This document shows, piece after piece, positions 49,376 to 61,700 of a DNA stretch of 64,000 nucleotides (positions are counted from its first letter, which is position 1; each line of letters opens with the position of its first letter). Below the pieces are notes generated by a model. That model was not told the DNA's origin. It was given only the letters and a program-made list of their open reading frames with translations, and searched no databases. A program made the position numbers and the translations under genes. Source of the stretch: Phytohabitans sp036906915 (GTDB lineage: Bacteria > Actinomycetota > Actinomycetes > Mycobacteriales > Micromonosporaceae); contig NZ_JBAKHX010000022.1 of assembly GCF_036906915.1 (NCBI RefSeq), positions 1-64,000 of the forward strand, in the 5' to 3' direction.

Positions 49376-49381
49376 TATTGT
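49376..49381 (+). promoter_or_regulatory. Candidate -10 element TATTGT for FdhF-like gene
   Basis: TATTGT precedes the ATG of the oxidoreductase by six bases with no ribosome-binding site, as in other leaderless genes here. Confidence 0.45.
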
Positions 49382-49387
49382 GTCGGA

Positions 49388-51670
<2,283 letters not shown>

Positions 51671-51862
51671 GGCGCGCGGCGGCGTCGACCGGGTTGGCGC
51701 CGCGCCCCACCGCCAGCCCCAGCAGGTACGCGGTGACAGGAGCGCCGGGGCGCAGCACGTTGTGCGCCACCTCGCGGGCCAGGTCCAGCACCGCCGCCGT
51801 GTGCGCCTCTGCCGGGTCGAGCCCGAGCTCCGCGCACGCCCTGGCCGTCCACTCGTCCAGCG

Positions 51863-52462
51863 TCATCGTCGCCTCGCCCACTCCTCGGCCCGCTCCAGAT
51901 CTTCCTGAGTGTCGCAGTCGAACCACGGCGGCGGGCCCGATCGGCTCCACCGTTCCTCGGCGACCGAGAGGCCAGCGACCAGCCCGCGCATCGACGCGCC
52001 GGCCAGGCCGCTCGCGGCCCGCGCCGCTACGGCCGCGCGCAGCGGCGCGACCCGCCAGGCACCGCACAGGAGCTGCCGCCGCCCGTTCTCGTCCACGAAG
52101 ACCACGCCGTCCCGCCCGCCCTCGGTGAGCGCCGCGTGCAGGGCCGCCACCGCTTCCGGGTCGAGAAAGGGCAGGTCCGCCGCCAGTACGGCGACCGTCG
52201 TGGTGTCGTCGTCGAGCAGCGCGAGGCCTGCGGCGAGGGCGGCGACCGGGCCGCCGCCGGGTGGTTCCTCGCGGGTGACCCGAACGTCCGGCGGGGTACC
52301 CGGCACCGCACCGACCACCACCCGGGGAGCGTTGTGCCGGCAGGCGTCCAGCACGCGGTCGAGCATCGAGCGCTCGCCGACCGGCAGCAGCGGCTTGTCG
52401 ACGCCACCCATGCGACGCGCCCGCCCACCGGCCAGCACGACCGCCCCGAATCCGCTAGCCAC
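51863..52462 (-). CDS. mobA: Molybdenum cofactor guanylyltransferase
   Basis: A 199-residue MobA-like enzyme attaching GMP to molybdopterin to form the MGD cofactor needed by the FdhF-like protein. It has VVLAGGRARRMGGVDKPLLPV (GTP-binding Rossmann signature with the conserved Lys), AADLPFLDPEA as the metal-binding DLPF motif and DCDTQEDLERA near the end. The gene overlaps DUF6457. Its 5' region contains a hairpin. Confidence 0.9.
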   Translation of the reverse strand: MASGFGAVVLAGGRARRMGGVDKPLLPVGERSMLDRVLDACRHNAPRVVVGAVPGTPPDVRVTREEPPGGGPVAALAAGLALLDDDTTTVAVLAADLPFLDPEAVAALHAALTEGGRDGVVFVDENGRRQLLCGAWRVAPLRAAVAARAASGLAGASMRGLVAGLSVAEERWSRSGPPPWFDCDTQEDLERAEEWARRR

Positions 52463-52489
52463 GCCCTCACGCTACCTGCGGACGTGGGG

Positions 52490-52532
52490 CCGCCCCGGCT
52501 CTCGGCATTGAGCACAGCAAGAGCCGGGGCGG
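52490..52532 (-). terminator. Perfect 13-bp hairpin, CCGCCCCGGCTCT / AGAGCCGGGGCGG
   Basis: A 13-bp perfect stem with a 17-base loop lies directly after the TGA that ends the minus-strand remnant and 28 bases before the mobA start. It could end transcription of the lost gene or attenuate mobA. Confidence 0.5.
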
Positions 52533-52544
52533 TAGTTCGTGGGG

Positions 52545-52690
52545 TCAGACGCCGCGCGGCGCGACCGCCAGGCCGGTGCAGCCGGTCGACCGCCGGGTTG
52601 ACGTCGATGCCGACCACCTTCTCCCCCGCGGCCAGACCGGTGATCGGCCGCTGCGAGCGGATCTTCTTCGAACCCGTGGCGCTCCTCCCT
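52545..52690 (-). pseudogene. Degraded short gene with intact ribosome-binding site
   Basis: On the minus strand GGGAGGAG (52689-52682) is followed by an ACG and 36 codons with strong GC3 bias (TGSKKIRSQRPITGLAAGEK..VVGIDVNPAV). The frame is then lost, and a TGA at 52547 in the neighbouring frame closes the region before a hairpin. It reads like a small gene broken by a frameshift or a start-codon mutation (ATG to ACG). I do not recognise the protein. Confidence 0.35.
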
Positions 52691-52798
52691 CAGATTCTCC
52701 GGCCCGTTGGCCGGCTCTGACAGGGCTTCGAAGGCCGGTGGCCGGGCGATGGGTGGCCGGCTTCGCTGCGGCACGAACTGGGGAGAGAGGATGGAGGC

Positions 52799-53641
52799 AT
52801 GGGACGGGCCACGGACCGGCGCACGGTGGTGCGGATCGACGCCAAGGGGGCGGCGTCGACCCGCCGCACCGACACGCTCGCGGCCGAGGAGCCGCTGGAG
52901 ATGCGGGTCGGTCCGGCGGGCCCGGGCCGGCGCAAGCCGCTCGCGGTGACCATGCGGACGCCGGGCGACGACCTCGATCTCGCGCTGGGCTTCCTGCTCA
53001 CCGAGGGCATCATCGGTAGCGCCGACGACGTGGTGACCGCCCAGCTGTGCGCCGGCGCCGAGACGCCGAACACCTACAACGTGGTCGACGTCGTGCTGGC
53101 CGCCGACGTGCCGCCACCCGAGACAGACCCGACCCGAAACTTCTACACCACGAGCTCCTGCGGAGTGTGCGGCAAGGCGAGCATCGACGCGGTGCGCACC
53201 CGGTCGCGCTTCGACGTGGCGGGCGACCCGGTCACGGTGGCCGCCGGCGTGCTCGCCGATCTGCCCGACAGGCTCCGCGCCGCGCAGCGGGTCTTCGACC
53301 GCACCGGCGGGCTGCACGCCGCCGGCCTTTTCACCGCCAGCGGCGACCTGGTCGGGATCCGCGAAGACGTGGGCCGCCACAACGCCGTCGACAAGGTGAT
53401 CGGCTGGGCGGTGCGGGAGCGGCGGCTGCCGCTGGCCGGCCACCTGCTGCTGGTCTCCGGACGGGCCAGTTTCGAGCTGACCCAGAAGGCCTGGATGGCC
53501 GGCCTGCCAATGCTCGCCGCCGTGTCGGCGCCCAGCACGCTCGCCGCCGACCTCGCCGCCGAGGCGGGCATGACCCTCGTCGGCTTTCTGCGCGGCGCGA
53601 CCATGAACGTGTACACGGGCGCCGAGCGCGTCAAGTCGTAG
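52799..53641 (+). CDS. fdhD: Formate dehydrogenase accessory protein FdhD
   Basis: A 280-residue FdhD sulfurtransferase, which delivers sulfur to the Mo centre of formate dehydrogenases and YdeP-type enzymes. The catalytic CxxC is C121/C124 in SSCGVCGKAS, and VGRHNAVDKVIGWA is the second conserved motif. It points away from mobA and supports the FdhF-like protein being an active MGD enzyme needing sulfuration. Confidence 0.95.
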   Translation: MGRATDRRTVVRIDAKGAASTRRTDTLAAEEPLEMRVGPAGPGRRKPLAVTMRTPGDDLDLALGFLLTEGIIGSADDVVTAQLCAGAETPNTYNVVDVVLAADVPPPETDPTRNFYTTSSCGVCGKASIDAVRTRSRFDVAGDPVTVAAGVLADLPDRLRAAQRVFDRTGGLHAAGLFTASGDLVGIREDVGRHNAVDKVIGWAVRERRLPLAGHLLLVSGRASFELTQKAWMAGLPMLAAVSAPSTLAADLAAEAGMTLVGFLRGATMNVYTGAERVKS

Positions 53642-53670
53642 CCCGGGGTGTGCTCGCTGGGGTCGCCCGC

Positions 53671-54690
53671 TCACGCGGCGCTGGGTCGCTTGGGCCGTCG
53701 CCCGCCGGCCCGCGCACGCTCCGGCACCGGATACTCGTCGAGGGTTGATGGTGGGATGGCGCGCTGCAGGACGTCGCGCATGAGCAGCGCCATCGAGTAC
53801 GCCGGGTCGGCGGCGAGCGCCCGGTCGATTCCGGCGTGCGCGAGCGCGCCCTGGCCGGAGCGCCACGCGGCGTAGGCGAGCAGGCTCGCGGGCCCGGCCA
53901 CTACCTCCTCCTCGGCCCGCCGCACCACGTCGGCCCAGAGGTCCACGTACCAGTCTTCGTGCCCGGTGTGCTCCCACGCGTAGTCGCGAACCGGCAGATG
54001 CACCAGCAGCACCGTCAACCAGGCCACCTCGTCGTCGGTGAGCTGGCCGCCCTCTCGGTGCCTGGCCACCGCCGCGCGGACCGCCGCCGTGCCCGCGTCT
54101 CGCATCGCGCGGCTGCCGAGCACGTCACCGGGCGGAGCCGCGGCGAGCAGCTCGGCGAGCTTGGCGTCCGCGCGCTTGGTGGCTTGCCGCATCGACTCGC
54201 GGGCGAGGAAACCAACTGGCTCGACGCGCCGCACCAGCGCCTGCCGGTCTGGGAGCGCCACCTGGCCGGCCAGCGTGGCGGCGACCGCGATGCCGCTGCT
54301 CGTCGCGTCATATGGCACGCCGTCGGGCGGGCAGCACTCGGGATTGCCGCACAGGTACGACCAGTACCGATCGGGGGACACGCGCAGCGCCTCGACCAGG
54401 GTCAAGCCGTGCCGTTCGAGGGCCGCGCTGGTCTCCTTGACCGGCCCGTCCACCAGGTCGGCCGACCCGTACCCGAGCACGGCGACCGCCTCGACGCCCT
54501 GCCGGAGGACGACCGAGGTGTAGTAGTCGACGGAACCGGGAGGCGCGTCGAGGTCACCGCGGGCGGCGAACTCGATCCGCTTGTCGCGCATGCCCACCAC
54601 GACCATGCTTTCGGTCGGATGGAAGCCCAGCAGGTAGGGAATGGCGGCGATCATGTCGGCGGGGGAACGGAGCGACATCGTGGGCGTCAT
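53671..54690 (-). CDS. DUF4192 domain protein
   Basis: A 339-residue DUF4192 protein of actinomycetes. It begins MTPTMSLRSPADMIAAIPYL then GFHPTESMVVVGM, the family signature, and has an Ala-rich helical C-terminal half with GPASLLAYAAWRSGQGALA and ADPAYSMALLM. Function unknown. The ATG at 54690 was preferred over an upstream frame that lacks family residues. Confidence 0.88.
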   Translation of the reverse strand: MTPTMSLRSPADMIAAIPYLLGFHPTESMVVVGMRDKRIEFAARGDLDAPPGSVDYYTSVVLRQGVEAVAVLGYGSADLVDGPVKETSAALERHGLTLVEALRVSPDRYWSYLCGNPECCPPDGVPYDATSSGIAVAATLAGQVALPDRQALVRRVEPVGFLARESMRQATKRADAKLAELLAAAPPGDVLGSRAMRDAGTAAVRAAVARHREGGQLTDDEVAWLTVLLVHLPVRDYAWEHTGHEDWYVDLWADVVRRAEEEVVAGPASLLAYAAWRSGQGALAHAGIDRALAADPAYSMALLMRDVLQRAIPPSTLDEYPVPERARAGGRRPKRPSAA

Positions 54691-54780
54691 GCGAGGCAGC
54701 CTGGCCGCCACCTGTCGGTGATCGGTAGGCCCTGTGGACGACACGCGGGTTATCCACAAGCACGCTGCGTATTGGCCCTG

Positions 54781-55287
54781 CTAGGAGCGGAATCGCAGAT
54801 GGTGGATGTCCAATCCGTCCTTGCGTTCCTGGTCGCGCCGGCCGAGGTCGAGCGTGAGCTCCAGGGCGGTGAGCACGTCGAACCCGGCCGCGTGCAGGCT
54901 GCGGATCGCGTCGACGTTGCGCGACTCCGGCGAGATCGTCAGAGACGTCAGGCCCCGCTTGCGCCCCTCGGTGGCGACGTGGTCGAGCAGGGCCCGGCCG
55001 ATACCCTGGCCGCGCCGCGCCTCGGTCACCACGACGGGCTGGACCTCGCCGGACCTGCCCTTCATGATCAGCCCGACGAGCCCGACGACACCGTCCTCGG
55101 GATGGTCGGCGACCCACACGCCGGAGAGGTCGAGACGGGTCAGGTACTCCTCGAACGCGGCGCCCGGGTCGGCGCCGCCGAAGCCCGGATCGTCGTAAAG
55201 CTCCCGGTGCTGCGCGGCCAGCTCCACCCAGAGCCGGCGCCCGGCACTGTGGTCGTTCGGCCGGTATGACCTGATCGTCACCGCCAT
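54781..55287 (-). CDS. GNAT family N-acetyltransferase
   Basis: A 168-residue acetyltransferase. VQPVVVTEARRGQGIGRALLDHV holds the acetyl-CoA pyrophosphate-binding motif (R/Q-x-x-G-x-G/A), and GFDVLTALELTLDLG is the C-terminal strand. The substrate cannot be predicted. It is divergent from the fructosamine-kinase gene. Confidence 0.92.
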   Translation of the reverse strand: MAVTIRSYRPNDHSAGRRLWVELAAQHRELYDDPGFGGADPGAAFEEYLTRLDLSGVWVADHPEDGVVGLVGLIMKGRSGEVQPVVVTEARRGQGIGRALLDHVATEGRKRGLTSLTISPESRNVDAIRSLHAAGFDVLTALELTLDLGRRDQERKDGLDIHHLRFRS

Positions 55288-55333
55288 GACGTCATGCTTA
55301 CCCTTGTTCCGCCGGCCGCGACACCCACTTGGT

Positions 55334-55339
55334 TAGGTT
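55334..55339 (+). promoter_or_regulatory. Candidate -10 element TAGGTT for fructosamine-kinase gene
   Basis: TAGGTT precedes the ATG by six bases without a ribosome-binding site. Confidence 0.45.
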
Positions 55340-55345
55340 GCCTCA

Positions 55346-56230
55346 ATGGACCTGGCGTACATACGGGCTCATCCACAGCACCTCCCCACGTTCCTGACCC
55401 ACCAGCGGATAAGGGAGACGCCCGTCTCCGGGGGCAGCATCTGCACCGCCTCCCGGCTCACCCTCGACGACGGCAACTCGCTGTTCGCCAAGGCGTGGCG
55501 GGGCGCGGATCCGGTACCCGCCGGGTTTTTCGAAGCCGAGGCCGCCGGCCTGCGCTGGCTACGCGCGGCTCGCGGCGCCCCTGTCCCCGAGGTAGTGGCC
55601 GCGCTGCCCGACCTGCTCGCGCTGGAGTGGATCGACGCCGGCGAGCCCTCGCCGGCCGCGGCCGAGCGCTTCGGGCGCGAACTGGCCGCGACGCACCGCG
55701 CTGGCGCGAAGGCGTTCGGCGCGGAGTGGCCGGGCTTCATCGGCTCGCTCCCCGCGGGCAACGACCTCGATCGCGGCCCTTGGCCGCGGTGGTTCGCCGC
55801 CCACCGGCTGGCACCGTACCTGCGCATGTCGGCGGACCGGGGCGCGCTCGACCCGGCCGACGTCACGGCGGTGGAGCGGGTCATCGCCCGGATCGACGGG
55901 TACGGCGGCGCCGAGCCGCCCGCCCGGATCCACGGCGACCTGTGGCCCGGAAACGTGCTGTGGGCCGCGGGCGGGCGGGCCTGGCTGGTGGATCCGGCGG
56001 CGCACGGCGGTCACCGGGAGACCGACCTGGCACAGCTCGCGCTCTTCGGCGGCGCCCCGCACCTTGAGCGCATCCTGGCCGCCTACAACGAGGCGTGGCC
56101 GCTCGCGGACGGCTGGCGTGACCGGGTCCCATTGCACCAATTGCACCTTTTGCTCGTACATACCGCGCTATTCGGCGCTGCGTACCGCAGTGCGATACGC
56201 ACCACGACCCGTACGCTGTTGGGCCCCTGA
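55346..56230 (+). CDS. Fructosamine kinase family protein
   Basis: A 294-residue FN3K-type kinase that phosphorylates ketosamines (fructosamines or ribulosamines) on glycated proteins so that they can be removed. It has SGGSICTASRLTLDDG for the glycine-rich loop, FFEAEAAGLRWL, the catalytic HGDLWPGNVLW and DPAAHGGHRETDLA with the metal-binding Asp. The leaderless-type promoter decides the start. It precedes moaA by 18 bases and may be co-transcribed. Confidence 0.92.
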   Translation: MDLAYIRAHPQHLPTFLTHQRIRETPVSGGSICTASRLTLDDGNSLFAKAWRGADPVPAGFFEAEAAGLRWLRAARGAPVPEVVAALPDLLALEWIDAGEPSPAAAERFGRELAATHRAGAKAFGAEWPGFIGSLPAGNDLDRGPWPRWFAAHRLAPYLRMSADRGALDPADVTAVERVIARIDGYGGAEPPARIHGDLWPGNVLWAAGGRAWLVDPAAHGGHRETDLAQLALFGGAPHLERILAAYNEAWPLADGWRDRVPLHQLHLLLVHTALFGAAYRSAIRTTTRTLLGP

Positions 56231-56236
56231 GCGGGG

Positions 56237-56242
56237 TACCGT
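56237..56242 (+). promoter_or_regulatory. Candidate -10 element TACCGT for moaA
   Basis: TACCGT lies six bases before the GTG at 56249. It supports that start rather than the GTG three bases earlier. Confidence 0.4.
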
Positions 56243-56248
56243 CGAGTG

Positions 56249-57265
56249 GTGACGTCCGCAGGGCTCGTTGATCGATACGGGCGGGTGGCGACCGACCTGC
56301 GGGTCTCGCTGACCGACCGGTGCAACCTGCGCTGCTCGTACTGCATGCCCCCAGAGGGCCTGCCCTGGCTGCCCAACGCCGACGTGCTCACCGACGACGA
56401 GGTGATCCGGCTGGTGCGGGTGGCCGTGGAGCGGCTCGGCGTGCGCGAGGTGCGCTTCACCGGCGGCGAGCCGCTGATCCGCCCCGGCCTCACCAAGATC
56501 GTCGCGGCGAGCGCCGAGCTGGCGCCTCGGCCGCAGCTGTCGCTGACCACCAACGGCATCGGCCTGGAGCGCCTCGCCCGGCCGCTGCGCGAGGCAGGGC
56601 TGGACAGGGTCAACATCTCACTGGACACGCTCGACGCCGACCGGTTCGAGCGGCTGACCCACCGGCGGCGCCACCACGACGTGCTGGCTGGGCTGACCGC
56701 CGCTGTGGCCGCCGGCTTGACGCCAGTGAAGATCAACGCGGTGCTGCTGCGAGGCGTCAACGACGACGAGGCACCGGCGCTGCTCCGGTTCGCCCTGGCG
56801 CACGGCTACGAGCTGCGGTTCATCGAGCAGATGCCCCTCGACGCCCAGCACGCCTGGGACCGCGGCACGATGATCACGGCCGCGGAGATCCTCGCCGCGC
56901 TCCAGGCCGAGTTCACGCTCCTGCCCGACCCGGCCGAACGCGGTGGCGCGCCCGCCGAGACCTGGCTGGTCGACGGCTCCAACGGACTCGACGGGCGGCC
57001 GACGAAGGTGGGAGTCATCGGCAGCGTCACCCGGCCGTTCTGCGGCGACTGCGACCGCACCCGCCTGACCGCCGACGGCCAGGTGCGCAACTGCCTCTTC
57101 GCCACCGAAGAGTCCGACCTGCGGGGCGCGCTGCGCGGCGGCGCCGACGACGACGAGATCGCCCGGCGGTGGCGGGCCGCCATGTGGGGCAAGCGGGCCG
57201 GCCACGGCATCGATGACTCGAAGTTCCTTCAGCCGGCTCGGCCCATGTCCGCGATCGGCGGCTGA
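56249..57265 (+). CDS. moaA: GTP 3',8-cyclase MoaA
   Basis: A 338-residue radical SAM enzyme for the first step of molybdopterin synthesis. The SAM cluster is C25, C29 and C32 (CNLRCSYC), and the C-terminal cluster uses FCGDCDRTRL with RNC further on. GGEPLI binds SAM, and the protein ends in the GG tail needed for catalysis. Followed after two bases by moaD, consistent with an operon. Confidence 0.96.
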   Translation: MTSAGLVDRYGRVATDLRVSLTDRCNLRCSYCMPPEGLPWLPNADVLTDDEVIRLVRVAVERLGVREVRFTGGEPLIRPGLTKIVAASAELAPRPQLSLTTNGIGLERLARPLREAGLDRVNISLDTLDADRFERLTHRRRHHDVLAGLTAAVAAGLTPVKINAVLLRGVNDDEAPALLRFALAHGYELRFIEQMPLDAQHAWDRGTMITAAEILAALQAEFTLLPDPAERGGAPAETWLVDGSNGLDGRPTKVGVIGSVTRPFCGDCDRTRLTADGQVRNCLFATEESDLRGALRGGADDDEIARRWRAAMWGKRAGHGIDDSKFLQPARPMSAIGG

Positions 57266-57267
57266 CC

Positions 57268-57510
57268 ATGATCACAGTGCGGTACTTCGCGGGCGCGCGC
57301 GCCGCCGCGGGGACGGACCATGACGCGGCACCGGCCGGATTCTCGCTCGACGAACTGGCCGTGGAGCTGACGAGCCGGCGCGGGGAACGGCTGGGCACCG
57401 TCCTGAAGGCGGCCAGCTTCCTCGTGGACGGGGTCGCCTGTCATGATCGCAGCAAAGCGCTGCCTGACGGGGTGACGGTGGATGTGCTGCCCCCATTCGC
57501 TGGGGGGTAA
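57268..57510 (+). CDS. moaD: Molybdopterin synthase sulfur carrier MoaD
   Basis: An 80-residue ubiquitin-fold sulfur carrier ending in FAGG, the C-terminal Gly-Gly that is adenylated and thiocarboxylated. VRYFAGARAAAGT is the usual N-terminus. Located directly after moaA. MoaE and MoaC must lie elsewhere. Confidence 0.94.
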   Translation: MITVRYFAGARAAAGTDHDAAPAGFSLDELAVELTSRRGERLGTVLKAASFLVDGVACHDRSKALPDGVTVDVLPPFAGG

Positions 57511-57513
57511 AAG

Positions 57514-58740
57514 TTGATCGTGGGCTTCCTGGTGTTCGCGTTCACCGTCCTGGGCCTGATCCACCTGTACCTCTGGAAGCGCCTGGTACGCGACACCACA
57601 CGCCGAGGCCCGTGGCGGCGCGCCGGAGGCATCGCCGCCATCCTGCTCCCCGTGCTGGTCGCCGCCACCCTCGTCGGCACCCGCATGGGCGTGTGGTGGC
57701 TCGCCTGGCCGGGATACCTGTGGCTCGCGCTGATGTTCTACCTGCTGGTCACGCTCGTGCTCCTAGAGGTGCCGATGCTGGTGGCGAAGCTCTGGCTGCG
57801 CCTGCGGCGGCGCCGTGCCGCCGCCGCGCCCGCACCGGAGCTCGTAGGCGCGGGCGGCCCGCCTTCCGAGCCGCCGCCGGCGCCTCCGGCAGCGACCCCA
57901 GCACCGGAAGATCACGACAACAGCCGCCGGTTGCTGCTCGCGCGCGGGGCCGCCATCTTCGCCGGCCTCACCGCCGCGAGCGTCACCGGGTACGGCGTCC
58001 GCAGCGCGCTCGGCCCGCCGCGGATCGACCGGGTGCGGATCCCGCTCGCCAAGCTCCCGCGCACCATGGACGGCACCCGGATCGCCCTGGTGTCCGACAT
58101 CCACCTTGGACCGCTGCGCGGCCGTAGCCACACCCAGCGGATCGTCTCCATGATCAACGACATGGACGCCGACGTCGTAGCGGTGGTCGGCGACCTGGTC
58201 GACGGCACCGTCGACGAGTTGGGCGCGGCGGCCGCGCCGCTGGGCGACCTGCGTTCCCGCCGGGGCAGCTTCTTCGTCACCGGCAACCACGAGTACTTCT
58301 CGGGTTACGAGCCGTGGCTCGACGAGCTGACCGCCTTGGGCGTGCGCCCGCTCCGCAACGAGCGGCTGGAGATCGAAGGCCTCGACCTGGCCGGCGTCAA
58401 CGACGTCACCGGTGAGGAGTACGACGACGGGCCGGACTTCGCCAAGACCTTCGACGGCCGCGATTCCAGCCGGCCGGTCGTGCTGCTCGCCCACCAGCCG
58501 GTGCAGGTGCACGAAGCCGCGAAGCACGGCGTCGACCTACAGCTCTCCGGGCACACACACGGCGGCCAGATGGTGCCGTTCCACCTGCTCGTCGCGCTGG
58601 AGCAGCCGGTCGTCACCGGCCTTGCCACCATCGACGGCACCCAGGTGTACGTGACCAACGGCGCCGGGTTCTGGGGGCCACCCGTCCGCGTGGGCGCACC
58701 ACCCCAGGTCACCCTGGTAGAACTCACCGCTGTCGGCTGA
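57514..58740 (+). CDS. Membrane-anchored metallophosphoesterase
   Basis: A 408-residue calcineurin-like phosphoesterase with an N-terminal region of about four helices (residues 1-110), a Pro/Ala-rich linker, an amphipathic helix and the catalytic domain: SDIHLGPLRG, VVGDLVDG, TGNHEYF, LLAHQP and LSGHTHGGQMVPF, with all metal ligands. It likely acts on lipid-linked pyrophosphates or phosphoesters at the membrane (YaeI-like), but the substrate is uncertain. The start is a TTG; a GTG six bases on is an alternative. Confidence 0.92.
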   Translation: MIVGFLVFAFTVLGLIHLYLWKRLVRDTTRRGPWRRAGGIAAILLPVLVAATLVGTRMGVWWLAWPGYLWLALMFYLLVTLVLLEVPMLVAKLWLRLRRRRAAAAPAPELVGAGGPPSEPPPAPPAATPAPEDHDNSRRLLLARGAAIFAGLTAASVTGYGVRSALGPPRIDRVRIPLAKLPRTMDGTRIALVSDIHLGPLRGRSHTQRIVSMINDMDADVVAVVGDLVDGTVDELGAAAAPLGDLRSRRGSFFVTGNHEYFSGYEPWLDELTALGVRPLRNERLEIEGLDLAGVNDVTGEEYDDGPDFAKTFDGRDSSRPVVLLAHQPVQVHEAAKHGVDLQLSGHTHGGQMVPFHLLVALEQPVVTGLATIDGTQVYVTNGAGFWGPPVRVGAPPQVTLVELTAVG

Positions 58741-58781
58741 GCGTCATTGGTCACGCTAGAGCGTGGCGCCGCGCGCTGACA

Positions 58782-61700
58782 GTGGGACGCGTGGCAGTAT
58801 GCGGCGTGCCTCCGTTCAGCGTTGCACCTCAGGACGGCTTCCCCGCGAACCCGTACGTCGCGGATCTGCACATCCACTCCAAGTACTCGCGCGCCTGCTC
58901 CCGCGACCTCAACCTGCCGAATCTGGCCTGGTGGGCCCGGCGCAAAGGGGTGAGCCTCCTCGGCACCGGTGATTTCACGCATCCGGCCTGGTACGACCAC
59001 CTGCGGGAGGCGCTGCTCCCCGCCGAGCCGGGCCTTTTCCGGCTGAGCCCCGAGGCCGAGCGCGACATCGCCCGCAAGCTGCCGCCCCGGCTCGCCAGCA
59101 CGGCCGAGGCGCAGCCGGTGCGGTTCATGCTTTCGGTGGAGATTTCCACGATCTACAAGCGTGGCGACCGCACTCGCAAGGTGCACCACCTCATCTACCT
59201 GCCGGACCTCGACGCTGTGGCCCGCTTCAACACGGCGCTCGGCCGGATCGGCAACATCGGCGCGGACGGGCGGCCGATCCTGGGCCTCGACTCCCGCGAC
59301 CTGCTGGAGATCACGCTGGAGGCCAGCCCCGACGGGTACCTGGTGCCGGCGCACATCTGGACGCCGTGGTTCTCCGCGCTCGGCTCGAAGTCCGGCTTCG
59401 ACGCGATCGCCGACTGCTACGCCGACCTGGCCGACCACATCTTCGCCGTGGAGACCGGGCTCTCGTCCGACCCGGAGATGAACTGGCGGGTGTCCAGCCT
59501 GGACCGGTACCAGCTGGTGTCCAACTCGGACGCGCACTCCCTGCCGGCGCTGGCCCGCGAGGCGACCGTGCTGACGGCGCCGCTCGACTACTACGGCGTG
59601 CGCGAGGCCCTGCGCACAGGTGACGGGCTGCACGGCACCCTCGAGTTCTTCCCGGAGGAGGGCAAGTACCACGCCGATGGCCACCGCGCCTGCGGGGTGA
59701 ACTGGCAGCCCAGCCAGACCCGGGAGGCGGGCGGGCTGTGCCCCGAATGTGGAAAGCCGCTGACCGTCGGGGTGCTGAGCCGGGTGGAAGACCTCGCCGA
59801 CCGCACCGACGCCCGGGCTGACGCGAAGGCGGTCACCCACCTGCTGTCGCTGCCGCAGATCATCGGCGAGATCCACGGCGTCGGCCCGCGGTCCAAGACC
59901 GTCGACGGCCAGGTCAACACGCTGGTCGCGGCGCTCGGGCCGGAGCTGGAAATCCTCACGAAGGCGCCGCTGGCCGACATCGGCCAGGTGGGCGGCGAAC
60001 TGCTGGCCGAGGCCGTCGCGCGCTTGCGCCGCGGGCAGGTGCGGCGAATTCCCGGGTACGACGGCGAGTACGGGATCATCAAAATCTTCGAACCGGACGA
60101 GCTGCCCCGCGGCGGCCATGGCCACCAGGTGGACGCGCTCTTCGACGTACCCCTGCCCGCGCAGCGGCGCCCCGCGGAGCCGGCGCCGAAACGGAAAGCC
60201 GAGCCCGCGCCGGAGCGGAAGCGCCGAGCGCAGCGAACCGAGCCGCTGGAGCCTCTCCGGCCAAGCCCCCCGCCGCCCTCCCCTCACGAGCCGTTCGAGC
60301 CGATGCTCTCCGGCATGGAGGAGGTCGGCACCGGCCTGCTCGACCGGCTCGACGCGCTCCAGCGGGTCGCGGCCTCCGCACCCGGCGGGCCGCTGCTCAT
60401 CGTGGCCGGCCCGGGCACCGGCAAGACCCGCACGCTGACGCACCGCATCGCGTACCTGTGCGCCGAACTGAACGTCTACCCCGAGCACTGCCTGGCGATC
60501 ACGTTCACCCGGCGGGCGGCCGAGGAGCTGCGGGTGCGGCTCGACGGGCTGCTCGGCCCGGTCGCCGAAGACGTCACCGTGGCGACGTTCCACTCGCTGG
60601 GCCTCGCGATCCTGCGCGAACGGGCGGTCGCCGCCGGCCTCCAGGACGGCTTCGCCATCGCCGACGACACCCAGCGCGCCGATGCGCGGGCCGAGGCCGG
60701 TGACGACGAGGCCGCGTACACGAAGCTGCTGCGCGCCGCCAACCTGGTCGATCTGGACGAGTTGGTCACGCTGCCGGTCGCGCTGCTGCGAGACGAACCC
60801 GAGCTGGTCGAGCACTACCGGGCGCGCTGGCAGTGGATCTTCGTCGACGAGTACCAGGACGTCGACGCGACCCAGTACGAGCTGTTGCGCCTGCTCAGCC
60901 CGGCCGACGGCAACCTCTGCGCCATCGGCGACCCCGACCAGGCGATCTACTCGTTCCGCGGCGCAGACGTGACGTACTTCCTGCGCTTCGCCCAGGACTT
61001 CACCGACGCCCGACTGGTCCGCCTGACCCGCAACTACCGGTCCGCGGCGCCGATCGTGGCCGCCGCCGTGCAGGCCATCGCGCCGTCCACGCTGGTGCGG
61101 GGACGGCGCCTCGACCCGGCCCGCCTCGACCCGGAGGCGCCCCTGGTCGGCCGGTACGCCGCCGACTCCGCCGGCGACGAGGCCGACTTCGTGCGCCGCA
61201 CCGTCGACGAGCTGGTCGGCGGCGTCTCCCACCGTTCACTCGACTCCGGCAAGATCGACGGACGCTCGTCCACGATCTCGTTCTCCGACATCGCCGTGCT
61301 GTACCGCACCGACGCGCAGGCCGCGACGATCGTCGACGCGCTATCGCGGGCGGGTATCCCGGTGCAGAAGCGCTCGCACAACCGGCTGCGGGACCGGCCG
61401 GGCGTCGCCGCGATCGCCCGCGAGCTGCGCCACGCCACCGGGCTGGACGGCGCGCTCGCCGCCCGGGTACGCCTCGCCGGGCAGGTGCTGGCCGACCGGT
61501 TCGCGGCGCCTACTCTCGACACGCCCGTCACCACCACCCCGGAAGACATCTGGGCGGCCGTCGAGCTGCTGATGCCGCTGGCCCAGCGGTGCGGCGACGA
61601 CCTGCCGCTCTTCCTCGGCCAGATCGCCACCGGCGCCGAGGTCGACGCCCTGGACCCGCGCGCCGAGGCGGTCACCCTGCTGACCCTGCACGCCGCCAAG

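Larger units (their letters stand above)
52463..52798. other. Gap between mobA and fdhD
   Basis: A 336-base gap between divergent mobA and fdhD. It contains a strong hairpin (52490-52532), a minus-strand coding-like remnant (52545-52690) and the fdhD 5' region, where GGAGAGAGG and GGAGG lie close to the ATG. No intact gene is found. Confidence 0.55.

Noticed and set aside
58305..61232. 975-codon minus-strand open frame opposite the metallophosphoesterase and EndoQ-UvrD genes
   Set aside because: It lies antisense to two genes with clear catalytic motifs; long antisense frames are expected at this GC content and its translation shows no domain.
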